From Areca catechu (taxonomy: Eukaryota > Streptophyta > Magnoliopsida > Arecales > Arecaceae): 64,000 bases of DNA. The notes under the pieces are model-generated. The model saw only the letters and a list, made by a program, of their open reading frames with translations, was not told where the DNA came from and made no database searches. The stretch spans positions 145,410,638 to 145,474,637 of the forward strand of contig CM038045.1 in NCBI GenBank assembly GCA_021397845.1, read 5' to 3'. How positions within the stretch are numbered: position 1 is the stretch's first letter; each line of letters starts with the position of its first letter. Of the stretch, positions 9,041 to 19,240 are shown piece by piece. A program made the position numbers and the translations under genes.

Positions 9041-9336
9041 TGTAAAGGTTGTTGGTGAGCCTAAGTTATAAAACCATACTTAGTGAAATTCCTAAGGGGT
9101 TCTTGGAGAGTGGATGTAGGTGCTTGGTTGGCACCGAACCACTATAAATCTTTATATTTGTGTGATTATTCTCCTTGTACTTTTATTTCTTTATTTCCAC
9201 TGCATTTATTTGAAATACACAAGTACTTGAATTTCATTAGCACATACTTTCTTTAGTTCACACTTTGCAAATAGTACAAAAGTTTTATAAAATCCAATTC
9301 ACTCCCCCTCTTGGGTTGCCTACCTGAGCCTACAAT

Positions 9337-9348
9337 TGGTATCAGAGC
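9337..9348 (+). other. primer-binding site of Sire-3
   Basis: TGGTATCAGAGC, two bases after the LTR end. This is the perfect copia site for initiator methionine tRNA. Confidence 0.9.
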
Positions 9349-9390
9349 AGGTGCTCTATTTGAAAATCTAATAATTTTGAGCTAAAGTTC

Positions 9391-10653
9391 ATGGCAACCC
9401 TTGTAGGTATTAGTGTTAGACCACCATTTTTCAATGGCACAAATTACACATTTTGGAAAACTCGCATGCGCATCCATATTCAATCTATTAGTTATCATCT
9501 TTGGAAAATCATTGTTAGTGGTCCTCATATTCCTTCCATTTTGATTAATGGCATTTCCATTCCAAAGCTCGAAGAGGATTGGAATGAATATGACATTAAA
9601 CAAACTGAAATCAATGCTAAAGCAATAAACTTGCTTTATTGTGCATTGGACTTGAATGAATTTAATAGAATCTCTACATGCACATCGGTGAAGAAAATAT
9701 GGGACACACTTAAAGTTACTCATGAGGGTACTCTTCAAGTGAAGAATACTAAAATTAATTTGCTTGTACATTTTTTTAAAATTTTTGAAATGATGCATTA
9801 TGAATCTATTTCTGATATGTATACTAGATTTATGACTATTATTAATGAATTGAAAAGTCTTGGAAAAATCTATACTAATGTTGATTTGGTGAATAAAATT
9901 CTTAGATCCTTGCCAAAATCATGGGATCCAAAGGTGACGGCGATCCAATAAGCTAAAGATGTAGAAACCTTACCTTTGGAGGAGCTTATCGGTTCACTCA
10001 TGACCTATGAGTTGAACTTATGGCAAAGGATAGTGGAAGCTGATACAGAAAAGAAGATAATGGCTTTCAAAGTCAAAAGGAAATTCAAGGCAATGATGAT
10101 AACTTGGAGTAATAGCGAAGATTCAAGTACGGATGATGAAGTTGCCCATCTTTGCTTCATGGCAAATGAAAAAAAGGTATGTACTAAAAATGATTATAAT
10201 TTTACCTTTGATGAACTACATGATGCATCTAATGATCTTGTGCATGAATATAGATTGCTAAAAATTAAGCATAAGAAATTAAATATGCATGTAGATTCAT
10301 TTTCTCTTGACAACACCAATCTTGCAAATAAAAATGATGATTTAAATGCCAAGATTGATAGTTTGGAAAATGAAAAGAATAATTTTTCTAAAGAAAAAGA
10401 ATTTTTAGAAAAAGAAAATATTATTTTGAAAGATTTATGTGATAAAGTTTTTAATAAGAAAAATATTTTGATTGAGAAAAAGAAGCAAAAACTTTTGAAG
10501 AATTTCTCTATTCCAACTTCTTTCAATTTATCTTATAAATATGGTTTTAATGCTTATCCTTCTAGATTAAAAAAAGTTTGGCTTCCAAAAGGAACCATAA
10601 TTACTAATCATAAAGGATCCAAGAAAGTTTGGGTACCAAAAATGTCTGCTTAG
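9391..10653 (+). pseudogene. gag of Sire-3, zinc knuckle deleted
   Basis: One frame from Met at 9391 to the stop at 10651-10653, broken only by TAA at 9949-9951 where relatives have GAA. The N-terminal half matches the capsid-like region of Sire-1 and Sire-4 gag. Compared with Sire-4 the frame then skips about 80 residues: the acidic tract and whole CCHC knuckle are missing, and the sequence passes from the MAFK motif straight to the ATW-S-SED-like motif (about 10059-10125). A long Lys/Glu/Asn-rich coiled-coil-like region follows (about 10200-10500), ending in a GSKKVWVPK motif typical of the gag-pol boundary. In-frame loss of the knuckle would remove RNA binding if Gag were made. Confidence 0.85.
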
Positions 10654-10852
10654 TTTGTTTTGCAGGAATGTCTTGCAGCCCAACATGAAGAAAGGAAGTT
10701 CTTGAAAAGTGGCTGTACAAGATAAATTGAAGAAGTGGACAAGCTACATTTTAGACTAAATGGTAAAAGGAAGGACTATGTATATCGATAAATTCTAAAT
10801 ATCTCCTTCCATAATTAAAAATGTAGTTAAATTTTTATTGAATCAATTACTT

Positions 10853-11182
10853 TGAAAAATTGTTTTAAATAGTTAATTAGAATCAAGTTTGGACTTATCA
10901 TCATTGGCTATGATCATGAACTTTTTGGTGTTGATGAATTTCATGCTATCATGATTAAACTTATAATTGTAAGACCTTCACTTGATTTTGTTAATGTATT
11001 TCATGAAAAATACTTTTAAAGATGCATATTTCTTTGAAAAATATTTTAAGTGATTGATTAGAATCAATCTTAGACTAATAATCATTTGTTATAATCATGA
11101 CCATTTTGATATTGATGGATTTCAAGCCCTCATGGTCAAACTTGTGATTATTAGATCTTCACTTGATTTTGATTAATATAGT
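10853..11182 (+). repeat. diverged direct duplication of about 145 bp in Sire-3
   Basis: The stretch about 10853-10999 recurs at about 11037-11182 with many substitutions. Both contain TAGAATCAA, ATCATGA, TTGATG and TCTTCACTTGATTTTG-like words in the same order. Spacing is about 184 bp. Confidence 0.7.
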
Positions 11183-11840
11183 TTTCTAAATTATTTCAAG
11201 TGAAATGCTATGATTTATATGTTTTTATTTTTGGCATCTATGCATAATCTAGAAATGGTTTAGATCAAGTATAGAACTAGTAGTTAAGGGTTACTTTTAA
11301 GAAGAAGGTATGCATATTGATAAACCCTTGCTCTAGTAGCTAGACTTGATATCATATTACTTCTAGCATTTGTATGGATATCAAATCATTTTAAATGAAT
11401 TTGAAATCATGCTGAAAGTTTTTAAGTGGTATAAATGCTTTGTATTTTGAAAATCATGAATATCTTGAAAATTTTCAAATCTTGATGCATGAGCTTTCAT
11501 GTTTTATTCCTCAAATAAATGCATATTTTCAAAGAAGGAATAACATTTAGGGAGAGCATCCAAAGATTTGTTATCATATTTGATGCTTTGAATATTTTGC
11601 TTGATATCATGCTATACTTATATTGCTCTAATACTCTTTCTCCTTATTTTCAAATCTAATTTTTTATGAGAAGTTACATTCAAATGGTATCATATTTCAA
11701 TTGGTATCATGTTCAATTTGTATCATATTTAATTGATATCATAATTATTTGATTTCATGCATTAATTTTGATGACCTACTTGCTATTCTTTCTAACTTCA
11801 TTCCCACTTTGTATTACCTTTCACCCTTTTTCATGATGTC

Positions 11841-11852
11841 AAAAAGGGGGAG
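11841..11852 (+). other. internal polypurine tract of Sire-3
   Basis: AAAAAGGGGGAG after TGATGTC, about 310 bp before the terminal PPT. Confidence 0.55.
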
Positions 11853-12155
11853 AAAATTGTTAAGTATGAAAAGGGGAATATTGGATAAACATGAAAAATC
11901 ATTTGAGAAATGAAAGAAACTGCAAAAGGGGAAGAAGAATGTAAAATATTTTTATCTAAAGGGAAGAATTAGTAAGAAGAAGAAATTTTAAAAATTTGAA
12001 AATTTTGCATATTCTGAAAAATATTTTTGAAGATTTTTTTTGGATCATATTTTGAAGGGGAGCTTGGTGCTTATTGTTTTGAGCTTACATGTTTATCTTA
12101 TTGTTAATCTTTTTAAGCTTACCCTTTTCATATACTTAAAGATTCTGTCATCATC

Positions 12156-12169
12156 AAAAAGAGGGAGAT
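12156..12169 (+). other. terminal polypurine tract of Sire-3
   Basis: AAAAAGAGGGAGAT directly before the 3' LTR start, after TCATCATC. Confidence 0.85.
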
Positions 12170-13526
12170 TGTTGACTCTGATCTTGATTTTGATGATTGA
12201 CAAAATGTTTAAGTATATATGAGTACAAACTGTATTTTAAGTGTATTTTTCAGATCTTAGTACTCAACCATGTTGAATGAAGAAATGCTTGTATTTTAGT
12301 TAAAAAAGTCCTTAAATTAATGAAAAATCAAGTATATGGACTTTGGAATCAATATGGAAGAACTTGAAGATGTTAAAGTTTCAATTTGAAGATGTTTCAG
12401 CAATGGCATAGGCAAGTGTCGACACCTGGAAATGAAGTGTCGACACCTGAAGAGTGAAGTGTCAACTCAAGGCCTGAGACAAACAGAAAACTTCAGAAAG
12501 CACTTTCAGTCAAGTGTCGACACCTGGAGCTGAAGTGTCGACACTTGGAAGTGAAGTGTCGATACTTGGAGAATGAAGTGTCGACACTTGAAACTGAAGT
12601 GTCGACACCTGTAGGTGAAGTGTCGACACTTGAACAGTAATGACTAGTTTTCTAGGCTGCAGAACTTCTCCAACTTGGCTCCAACAGCCATATTTTCCTC
12701 CCTAACGGCTATAAACGGTCATTTAAATATTGGGAGGCTATATAAACATCAAGAATCAAATAGGAAAGTAATCCTTTGGTGAGTTTCTTGAATATTCTTA
12801 AAGGTCTCAATAGTTGAGTGATTAAAAGCCTTCAAGCTTCCAAGTTTCAAAGAGAGCATTCAAAGTCTATATCTATAAGCATCAATCAAAGGCTTCATCA
12901 ACTTGAAGACAAGATCTTCATCAACAATCAAGGACTTCAAAGAGATATTTGCTTTATTTTAGAAAGCTTTTATTGTATTCATTTAAACTTGCTCTTACAT
13001 TGTTTTACTTAAGGTTTTTGGTGAGCCTTGGAAAACCAAAGAGGTTTTTGGTAAGCCTTTGAAAACCAAAGTGGTTGTTGGTGAGCCTTGAAACCAACTA
13101 AGATTTTTCTTGTGAGCTCGAAGACAAAACAAGTTGTTTAGATTCTTGGTTATCCCGTAAAACCAAGGGTGGTTGTTGGTGAGCCTTGAAACCAACTAGG
13201 ATTTGACTTATGAGCCCGAAGACAAAACAAGTTGTAAAGGTTGTTGGTAAGCCTAAGTTATAAAACCAAACTTAGTGAAATTCCCAAGGGGTTCTTGGGG
13301 AGTGGATGTAGGTGCTTGGTTGGCACCGAACCACTATAAATCTTTATGTTTGTGTGATTGTTCTCCTTGTGATTTTATTTCTTTATTTTCACTGCATTTA
13401 TTTGAAATACACAAATACTTGAATTGCATTAGCACATACTTGCTATAGTTCACACTTTGCAAATAGTACAAAAGTTTTATAAAATCCAATTCACCCCCCC
13501 TCTTGGGTTGCCTACCTGAGCTTACA
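12170..13526 (+). repeat. 3' LTR of Sire-3 (1357 bp)
   Basis: Starts TGTTGACTCTG and ends GAGCTTACA, followed by TSD copy TATTT. Its decamer array starts at 12414, 12435, 12457, 12512, 12533, 12554, 12576, 12597 and 12618. That is nine units against ten in the 5' LTR. MSA site at 12701-12711. Hairpins: TTTGGT (13017-13022)/ACCAAA (13035-13040), GTTGGT (13175-13180)/ACCAAC (13191-13196) and others. Box CCGAACCACTATA near 13326. Confidence 0.92.
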
Positions 13527-13531
13527 TATTT

Positions 13532-14540
13532 TGGAGACAATCCTCGAGATTAGTGCCAAATATGGAGAAATTAATTATAAAATTTTTAAAATCTTGATCT
13601 CTCATTTTAGAGATATCCCACCTGATAGCTTTTTAATGTATATTTAGAACACCACTAAGTTTGACTTCTTAGTTAAGTATCATTGAAAAAGTTTTAATGG
13701 GTGCATCAGAAAGTGGTTTTAGTTCTAGATCAGGTGATGATTCTAACAAGAAAGCTTTTGGGGGGCTAGGTGATGGCTCTTGTTATCCAAAGTGGGGTAG
13801 TTTCAAAGTAGAGTATTTTTATTAAGTTACAAATTTCTGTGGTACACCCATATGCATCGAAATCATCTATCCCAAAATGAGCCAAATAAGGATCTACTAA
13901 ATCCTAGGAGAGAACTATGGGGGTGCTTCCTTTATTATGTTATGAATTTGTAGTTCTTAGAAAGGCTCAACTAATTTCATCATTGCATTTATTATTTCTT
14001 CAATCCCATTAAAAGGTATGGATGATTTTAAGGTACTAGAGAATGGGGCTATAGGTAAGTAGGGTAATGATAGAATTGGTTCGTCCCACCAGTTAATGTC
14101 TCAATATATTTTTTTCTTAGCTAAATTATCTATATTGGTCTTTATGGTTGTGCAGAGTTGCTCTAAGACCAGTTCATTCCCGGGAGTTAGAGTTGGTTAT
14201 TCAGAAAAAAATAGAGGGTCATTAAAATTTTAAGCTAGGTATGGTCCCTCTAGGTTACTTTTGGGATGATTAGGCATTCACCTCCCTCCTCTCTATTAAG
14301 TTTGATTAATCGTTGATTAGTTTGATCCATTAGCTTATCGATAGATTACTATTGGACTATAGTCATTTGTTTAAAGTGAGCAAACCTATCGACATCTAGG
14401 TTGGTCTACTGAAGAGGAGGGTATGATAGCTGATTGCTAAATACTTGCATAAGCTTCTCTTCAAATGATAGACTATAGTTAATTGGAGAAGGTTAATATT
14501 ATGGATAGGGCTGACCATAATAGGCTGCATCTACAAACAT
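13532..14540 (-). pseudogene. Gyp-N internal DNA with possible gypsy gag remnant
   Basis: On the minus strand about 14540-14130 gives a stop-broken frame with a Gln/Leu/Lys-rich helical stretch followed by a REGG-type motif. This recalls the C-terminal part of Athila/Tat-type gag, but the match is weak. The rest (about 13532-14100) shows no gene. It is placed in Gyp-N because it continues the sequence interrupted by Sire-3 (TSD TATTT). The exact junction with Cop-D near 14540 is uncertain. Confidence 0.35.
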
Positions 14541-14585
14541 GGAAGTTCAACAAGTAGAGGAAACAACACATTCTAGGACCACTAT

Positions 14586-15490
14586 AAAACCAAATTTGAT
14601 AAGATCTGAGCCTATTATATAACCATTAAGGAGATCCATAGAGTACTGCATCAGCCGGATAGATACTATGATTTTCTGGTCCACGATGGTGATCCTGTTG
14701 AGCTCGATGAGAACATCGAGGATCCAATAACGTATATGGATGCAATGCAGAGGTTTGACTCTAAGAAATGGCTTGAGGCCATAAAATCCGAAATGGAGTC
14801 CATGAAAATCAACAATGTGTGGACATTGGTTGATCCACCTAAAAGGATAAAATCCATTGGGTGCAAATGGATCTTCAAGAGGAAGAGGGGTGCAGACGAG
14901 CAGGTGGAGACCTATAAAGCCAGTCTAGTTGGCAAGGGATATCATTAACGTTATGGTATAGACTATGACTAGACATTTTCTCCTGTGGCAATGCTCAAGT
15001 CTATTTGGATTATGTTTGCTCTGGCAGCATATCTAGACTATGAAATATGGCAAATGGATGTCGAATAGCTTTCCTAAATGGTGAGCTAGAAGAGGAGGTG
15101 TATATGATGCAACATGAAGGGTCACATCCATAGATGAGTCTAAGGTGTGCAAGCTGTAAAGGTCCATTTATGGACTGAAGCAGGCATCTCGGAGTTGGAA
15201 CATGCATTTTGATAAATGTATCAAGATGTATGGCTTTGTTAGTAACAGAGAAGAACCCTGCATATATAAATGAGCTAATGATTTTGTAGTTGTATTTCTT
15301 ATTCTGTATGTTGATGACATTCTCTTAATCAGGAATGGCATTCCTGCATTACAGGGAATAAAGTTCTGGTTGTCATCTCAATATTCTATGAAGGACTTGG
15401 ATGAAGCTTCATACATACTTGGTATAAAAATTTTTAGAGATAGATCTAGGAAGTTTTTGGGATTGTCTCAATCTACGTACATAGACACTA
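14586..15490 (+). pseudogene. reverse transcriptase of Cop-D, N-terminal part
   Basis: Copia-type RT: a W-x-LV-DPP motif (about 14818-14850) followed by a C-KWIFK motif leads the fingers domain. The catalytic YVDD is intact at 15307-15318. Stops include TAA at 14946-14948, and there is a frameshift near 15060-15070. Cop-E holds the same region at 33756-34665. The frame is cut by Sire-4 shortly after the STYIDTMLK motif and resumes at 26975. Confidence 0.85.
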
Positions 15491-15495
15491 TGCTG

Positions 15496-15500
15496 AAACA
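15496..15500. repeat. left TSD of Sire-4
   Basis: AAACA lies before the Sire-4 LTR and AAACG (26970-26974) after it. The uninterrupted relative Cop-E reads AAACG at this place (34661 region), so the left copy has mutated once. Confidence 0.85.
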
Positions 15501-15760
15501 TGTTGACTCCATTAATTGATTTTGATGATAAGCAAAATGGTTAAATATAAGTTGAGGACTAATGATTTGCTTTGAATGTGTTTCTATTGAAAAGGTGCCT
15601 ACAAAATTTGAAGAAGCCCAATTGTTTTGAAGAAGCCTGGTTTGAATGAAAAGATTGCTCAAAGAAGACTTGGACACTCAAGAGTTGGTTGATTTGATGG
15701 CTAAGACAAATGGAAATTTGTTCCAGCTCAAATTTAGCACTTTCTGTGAAGTTTTCAGAG

Positions 15761-16140
15761 AAGTGTTGACTCAAAGTGTCGACGCATGATATGAAGTGTC
15801 GACACATGGAGATGAAGTGTCAACTCAGGCCGGTACGTAGCAATGTTTCAAATGGCACAGATAAAGTGTCAATACATGGAACTGAAGTGTCACTCAAAGT
15901 GTTGATACATGGATCAACACATCGCCTGAGACTTTCAAGCCATAAAACTTGCAGAAGTTGAAGGAATAGCTGAAGTGTCGACACATGGAAGCAAGGTGTC
16001 AACTCAACTGAGAAAGTGTCGACATATATGAGATTTCTAGAGAATCTGATTGGAGCATTTTGAACTAGGTGTCAACTCAAGAAGATCAAGTGTCAACCTT
16101 ATGTGTCGACTCACAGCCTGAAGTGTCGACAGATGGAGTT
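15761..16140 (+). promoter_or_regulatory. GTGTCGACAC array, Sire-4 5' LTR
   Basis: Units start at 15761, 15774, 15794, 15815, then 15864, 15885, 15897 and further scattered copies to about 16140. Full steps are 20-21 bp; the 12-13 bp steps come from half-units ending in ACTCAAAGTG. Many CG dinucleotides have become CA or TG (GTGTCAACTC, GTGTTGAC). The 3' LTR carries the same array at about 25616-26000. Confidence 0.65.
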
Positions 16141-16213
16141 CTGACAACAGTAATGGCTAGTTTTTCTGATGCAGAACTCACCCCAAATGCCCCCCAATGG
16201 CTAGTTTTTTAAG

Positions 16214-16224
16214 TCTAACGGCTA
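16214..16224 (+). promoter_or_regulatory. MSA (MYB3R) site, Sire-4 5' LTR
   Basis: TCTAACGGCTA matches YCYAACGGYYA at every position and lies about 30-40 bp upstream of the TATA-like sequence. In the 3' LTR one base has changed (TATAACGGCTA). Confidence 0.45.
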
Positions 16225-16516
16225 GAAACCTGTTTTGAGGCCTTGGAAAGGTATTTATATGCTCTAAATCAAATCAAAACTGATCATTATTGAAGACCAT
16301 TAAAGAGTTTTAAGAAAAGAGAAGAAAAGTGAGCTTTAACTCCTATTCATTGAAGTTTCAACCACTCTCAAGCTACAAAGATCATCCATTCTTGGGCATT
16401 CAAAAGGCTTCAACAAGTTCAAAGCAACTCTACATCGAGCTACAAAGAGATATCCACTTTTTTTTAGAAAGCTTACATTGGTTTTTTACTTTTAAACCAT
16501 ATTTCTTGTAAGGGTT

Positions 16517-16775
16517 CTTGGTTAGCCTATTGTTAAACCAAGTGAAGTTATTGGAAAGCCTTGGAAAACCAATTAGGTTGGTGGTTAGCCCGCAAAACCA
16601 CTAAGGTTCTTGGTTAGCCCGGAAAACCAAGGGAAGTTGTTGGTTAGCCTTATGAAAACCAATTAGATTCTTGGTTAGCCTGTAAAACTAAGTGAGGTTT
16701 TGACTTGTGAGCCTTGTGAAAATAAATCGGGTTTTGATTAGTGAGCCCGAAAAACTAATCGGCTGTAATCGGTTA
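16517..16775 (+). other. covarying hairpin array in Sire-4 5' LTR
   Basis: CTTGGTT (16517-16523) pairs with AACCAAG (16536-16542). ATTGG (16550-16554) pairs with CCAAT (16569-16573). GTGGTT (16581-16586) pairs with AACCAC (16596-16601). CTTGGTT (16609-16615) pairs with AACCAAG (16625-16631). TTGGTT (16640-16645) pairs with AACCAA (16657-16662). GATTAGT (16736-16742) pairs with ACTAATC (16754-16760) around GAGCCCGAAAA. The 3' LTR (about 26419-26670) holds the same units, and there GACTTGT and ACAAGTC pair where this copy is mutated. Confidence 0.78.
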
Positions 16776-17071
16776 CGATTATAGTGAATTTCCAAGAGGA
16801 TCTTGGGGAGTGGATGTAGGTGCATTGGATAGCACCGAACCACTATATTTTCTTGATTTTTATGATTGCTTGATCTCTCTCTCTCCTTGCTCTTTACTTA
16901 TTGCTTTTTATTTCTGCTGCATTTTATTTTAGAGTATTGCAATTGTTTTAATAGTACCTTGCTAATTATTTTGTTGAATTGGATTGCATTGCTTAGTATC
17001 AAGTAACATTAAGTGTCAATTTTTTAGAGATCCAATTCACCCCCCTCTTAGGTTGCTTACTAGGTGACAAG

Positions 17072-17083
17072 TGGTATCAGAGC
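17072..17083 (+). other. primer-binding site of Sire-4
   Basis: TGGTATCAGAGC two bases after the LTR end. Perfect initiator-methionine tRNA site. Confidence 0.92.
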
Positions 17084-17126
17084 TCTGTTCTCAGTGTATA
17101 GGCTTTACCGCCTTGAGTAAAGATCT

Positions 17127-18797
17127 ATGGCAGCCCCAATTGGTACTAGTGTAGTTAAGGGACAAGCCTCAAATAGATCTCCATTTTTTAATGGATCAAA
17201 TTATACTTATTAAAAAACTAGGATGAGAATTTATATACATTCTATTGATTACAATTTATGGAAAGTAGTAGATAAGTGTCCTCATATTCCTTCGATAGTG
17301 GTTAATGGTGTTTCCATCCCAAAGCTCGAAGAGGATTGGGATGAAAATGATATTAAACAATCCGAGATTAATGCTAAGGCAATGAATTTCCTCTATTGTG
17401 CATTAGATCCTAGTAAATTCAACAGGATATCTATATGCATGTCTGCCAAAAAAATATGGGACACACTTAAAGTTACCCATGAGGGTACCGATCAAGTGAA
17501 GAATACTAAAGTTAATATGTTAATGCACACTTATGACATGTTCCGAATGAAACCTAATGAATCTATCACTAATATGTACACAAGATTCACAAATATTATT
17601 AATGGTATGAGAAGTCTTGGAAAAGTCATGTCTAATACTGATCATGTAAATAAAATTCTTAGGTCACTTCTAACATCATGGGATCCGAAGGTGACCCCAA
17701 TTCAAGAAGCCAAAGACGTTGACAAGTTACCTCTTGAGCAGTTAGTTGGATCGCTAATGACCTATGAGCTCAATCTGAAACAAAAATCTATGGACATGGA
17801 CAAGAAGAAGGGGATTGCTTTCAAGTCAAACATACAAGAAGAATCCTCAATAGATGAGTCCGAAGATGAAAAGGAAGATGAAGATGAAGAAGCCCTCCTT
17901 GTATGAAAGTTTAGAAGATTCATGAAGAGGAGGAAATTTTCTTACAAAAAGAAATATCAATCAAAGGAAAAAGGAAAAGAAAAAGAGAAAGAAAAAGAAA
18001 AGAAAAAGGAGAAGGAAGTACCTATATGCTTCGAGTGCAAGAAGCCGAGACACTACAAGTTAGATTATCCTCTCCTTAAGAAATCTAGAAAGAAATTAAG
18101 AAAGAAAATGATGATGGCCACTTGGAGTTACAGCGAAGACTCCAATTATGAAGAAGAGCAAATCGAAGTTGCAAATCTCTACTTAATGGCACATCAAGAT
18201 AATGATGAGGTAAATTCTGACACTGAAATTGATTTCACATTTGATGAACTTAGAAATACTTTTGAAGAACTTATGCATGATTACAAACTAGTTTTATCTG
18301 AAAACAAGAAATTGAAAAAGCATGCAAATAGTTTCTCTTTAGAAAATAATTCTTTACTAAATGATGTTAGTATTTTGAAATCTAAGTTAGATGTTTTAGA
18401 AAAGAAAAACAATGCTTTATCTGTGGAAAACGAAGTTTTGAAAAGACCTAAAAATGTTATTTCTAATAATGATCTTTTAAAGAAAAACAAGGATTTAGAA
18501 CTTGAAAATGTTAAGTACAAAAACAAACTTGAAAAGATAAAACCTTTTGTTGAAAAATTTATTTATAGTTCAGAAAAGTTAAACCTACTTTTAAACAATC
18601 AAAGAGCAGTTTTCAATAAAGCAGGTTTAGGATATAAACCACAAAAGCAACAAAAGTATTTCAAAAACTTTTTTGTACCTGCATCATCTAGCATTACTTG
18701 TTTTACTTGCAAAAAGTTAGGAAATAAATTATTTCAATGTAATTTTAGAAAAATCATTGTTTTAGTAAAGTGTGAGTTCCAAAAGGAACCATTTTGA
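17127..18797 (+). pseudogene. gag of Sire-4
   Basis: One frame from Met at 17127 to 18797 with TAA at 17211-17213 (where Sire-3 has Trp) and TGA at 17904-17906. Order: capsid-like region (about 17220-17800), acidic tract, a Lys/Glu-rich run, zinc knuckle near 18030-18070 read as CFECKKPRHYKLDY, then a long coiled-coil-like region with Lys, Leu and Asn (about 18270-18540). In the knuckle the conserved Gly is Arg and the last Cys is Tyr, so it is broken. The protein would build the particle and package RNA. Gag lies directly upstream of pol, as is usual for copia. Confidence 0.88.
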
Positions 18798-18857
18798 ATG
18801 CTAACCCTAAAGGATCCAAGTAGGCTTGGGTACCTAAAAACAAAGCTTGATTTTATC

Positions 18858-19240
18858 ACAGGTGTGTCTTGCAACAAAGGAGAACAAAAGACTTTGGTAT
18901 CTTGATAGTTGTTACTCAAGGCACATTTGATAGTTGTTACTCAAGGCACATGGCTAGAGATTTGTAGCAATTTACTTCTCTCGAAACTTTGAATGGAGGG
19001 AGTGTGACCTTCGATGATGATGGTAAAGAAAAAATTATTGGTATTGGTAAGGTTCACATAACTCCTTCTAGTAGTATTAATAATGTACTTTTACTAGATG
19101 GTTTGAAATATAATCTTTTAAGCATTAGTCAGTTTTGAGATAAAGGTTTTCAAGTAGTTTTTAAATCATCATATTGCATAATTACTAGTCTAGATATAAA
19201 TGGAGTATAATTCATTGAAAAAAGGCATGGAAATATTTAT
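18858..19240 (+). pseudogene. aspartic protease region of Sire-4
   Basis: After the gag end the translated sequence has the LWYLDS motif of copia protease, but a Cys follows where the active-site Gly belongs. A 25-bp exact tandem duplication (18902-18926 and 18927-18951) falls on this motif and its following SRHM-type residues, shifting the frame. A GGSVTF motif and a SISQF motif follow, as in other copia proteases, with stops near 18963 and 19138. The enzyme would have processed the Gag-Pol polyprotein. Confidence 0.75.

Larger units (their letters stand above)
7959..9334 (+). repeat. 5' LTR of Sire-3 (1376 bp)
   Basis: Starts TGTTACTCTGG and ends GAGCCTACA. Order of parts: 21-bp decamer array, two MSA sites, TATA box, hairpin array, GCACCGAACCACTATAAATC (9131-9150), C-rich end. 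Confidence 0.92.
10654..12155 (+). other. noncoding 3' region of Sire-3 where pol should be
   Basis: Starts with a protease-like stub, then AT-rich sequence without frames. It includes a diverged direct repeat (10853-11182) and an internal PPT. No RT, integrase or envelope-like similarity was found, so nearly all of pol and ORF3 is gone. Confidence 0.7.
7959..13526 (+). mobile_element. Sire-3: gag-only non-autonomous SIRE-type element
   Basis: Complete structure: 5' LTR, PBS, gag, noncoding 3' part with two PPTs, 3' LTR and a perfect 5-bp TSD. The internal region is only about 2.8 kb, with no protease, integrase, RT or RNase H. Gag is followed by a stub resembling the start of protease (a Ser-Gly-Cys motif near 10710) and then noncoding sequence. 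It fits the class of terminal-repeat elements that keep only gag and are moved by the enzymes of a relative; Sire-4 is the obvious type of helper. The two LTRs differ at roughly 7% of bases in the first 200 positions by eye. Confidence 0.9.
15501..17069 (+). repeat. 5' LTR of Sire-4 (1569 bp)
   Basis: Starts TGTTGACTCC and ends TAGGTGACA, where the other LTR ends TGGGCAACA. Holds the GTGTCGACAC array, an MSA site, a TATA-like TTTATAT at about 16254-16260, a hairpin array and the box ACCGAACCACTATA (about 16835). Confidence 0.92.

Noticed and set aside
17072..17083. TGGTATCAGAGC sites as fragments of tRNA genes
   Set aside because: Only the 12 bases pairing with the tRNA 3' end are present, each placed at an LTR end. 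No cloverleaf can be formed around them.
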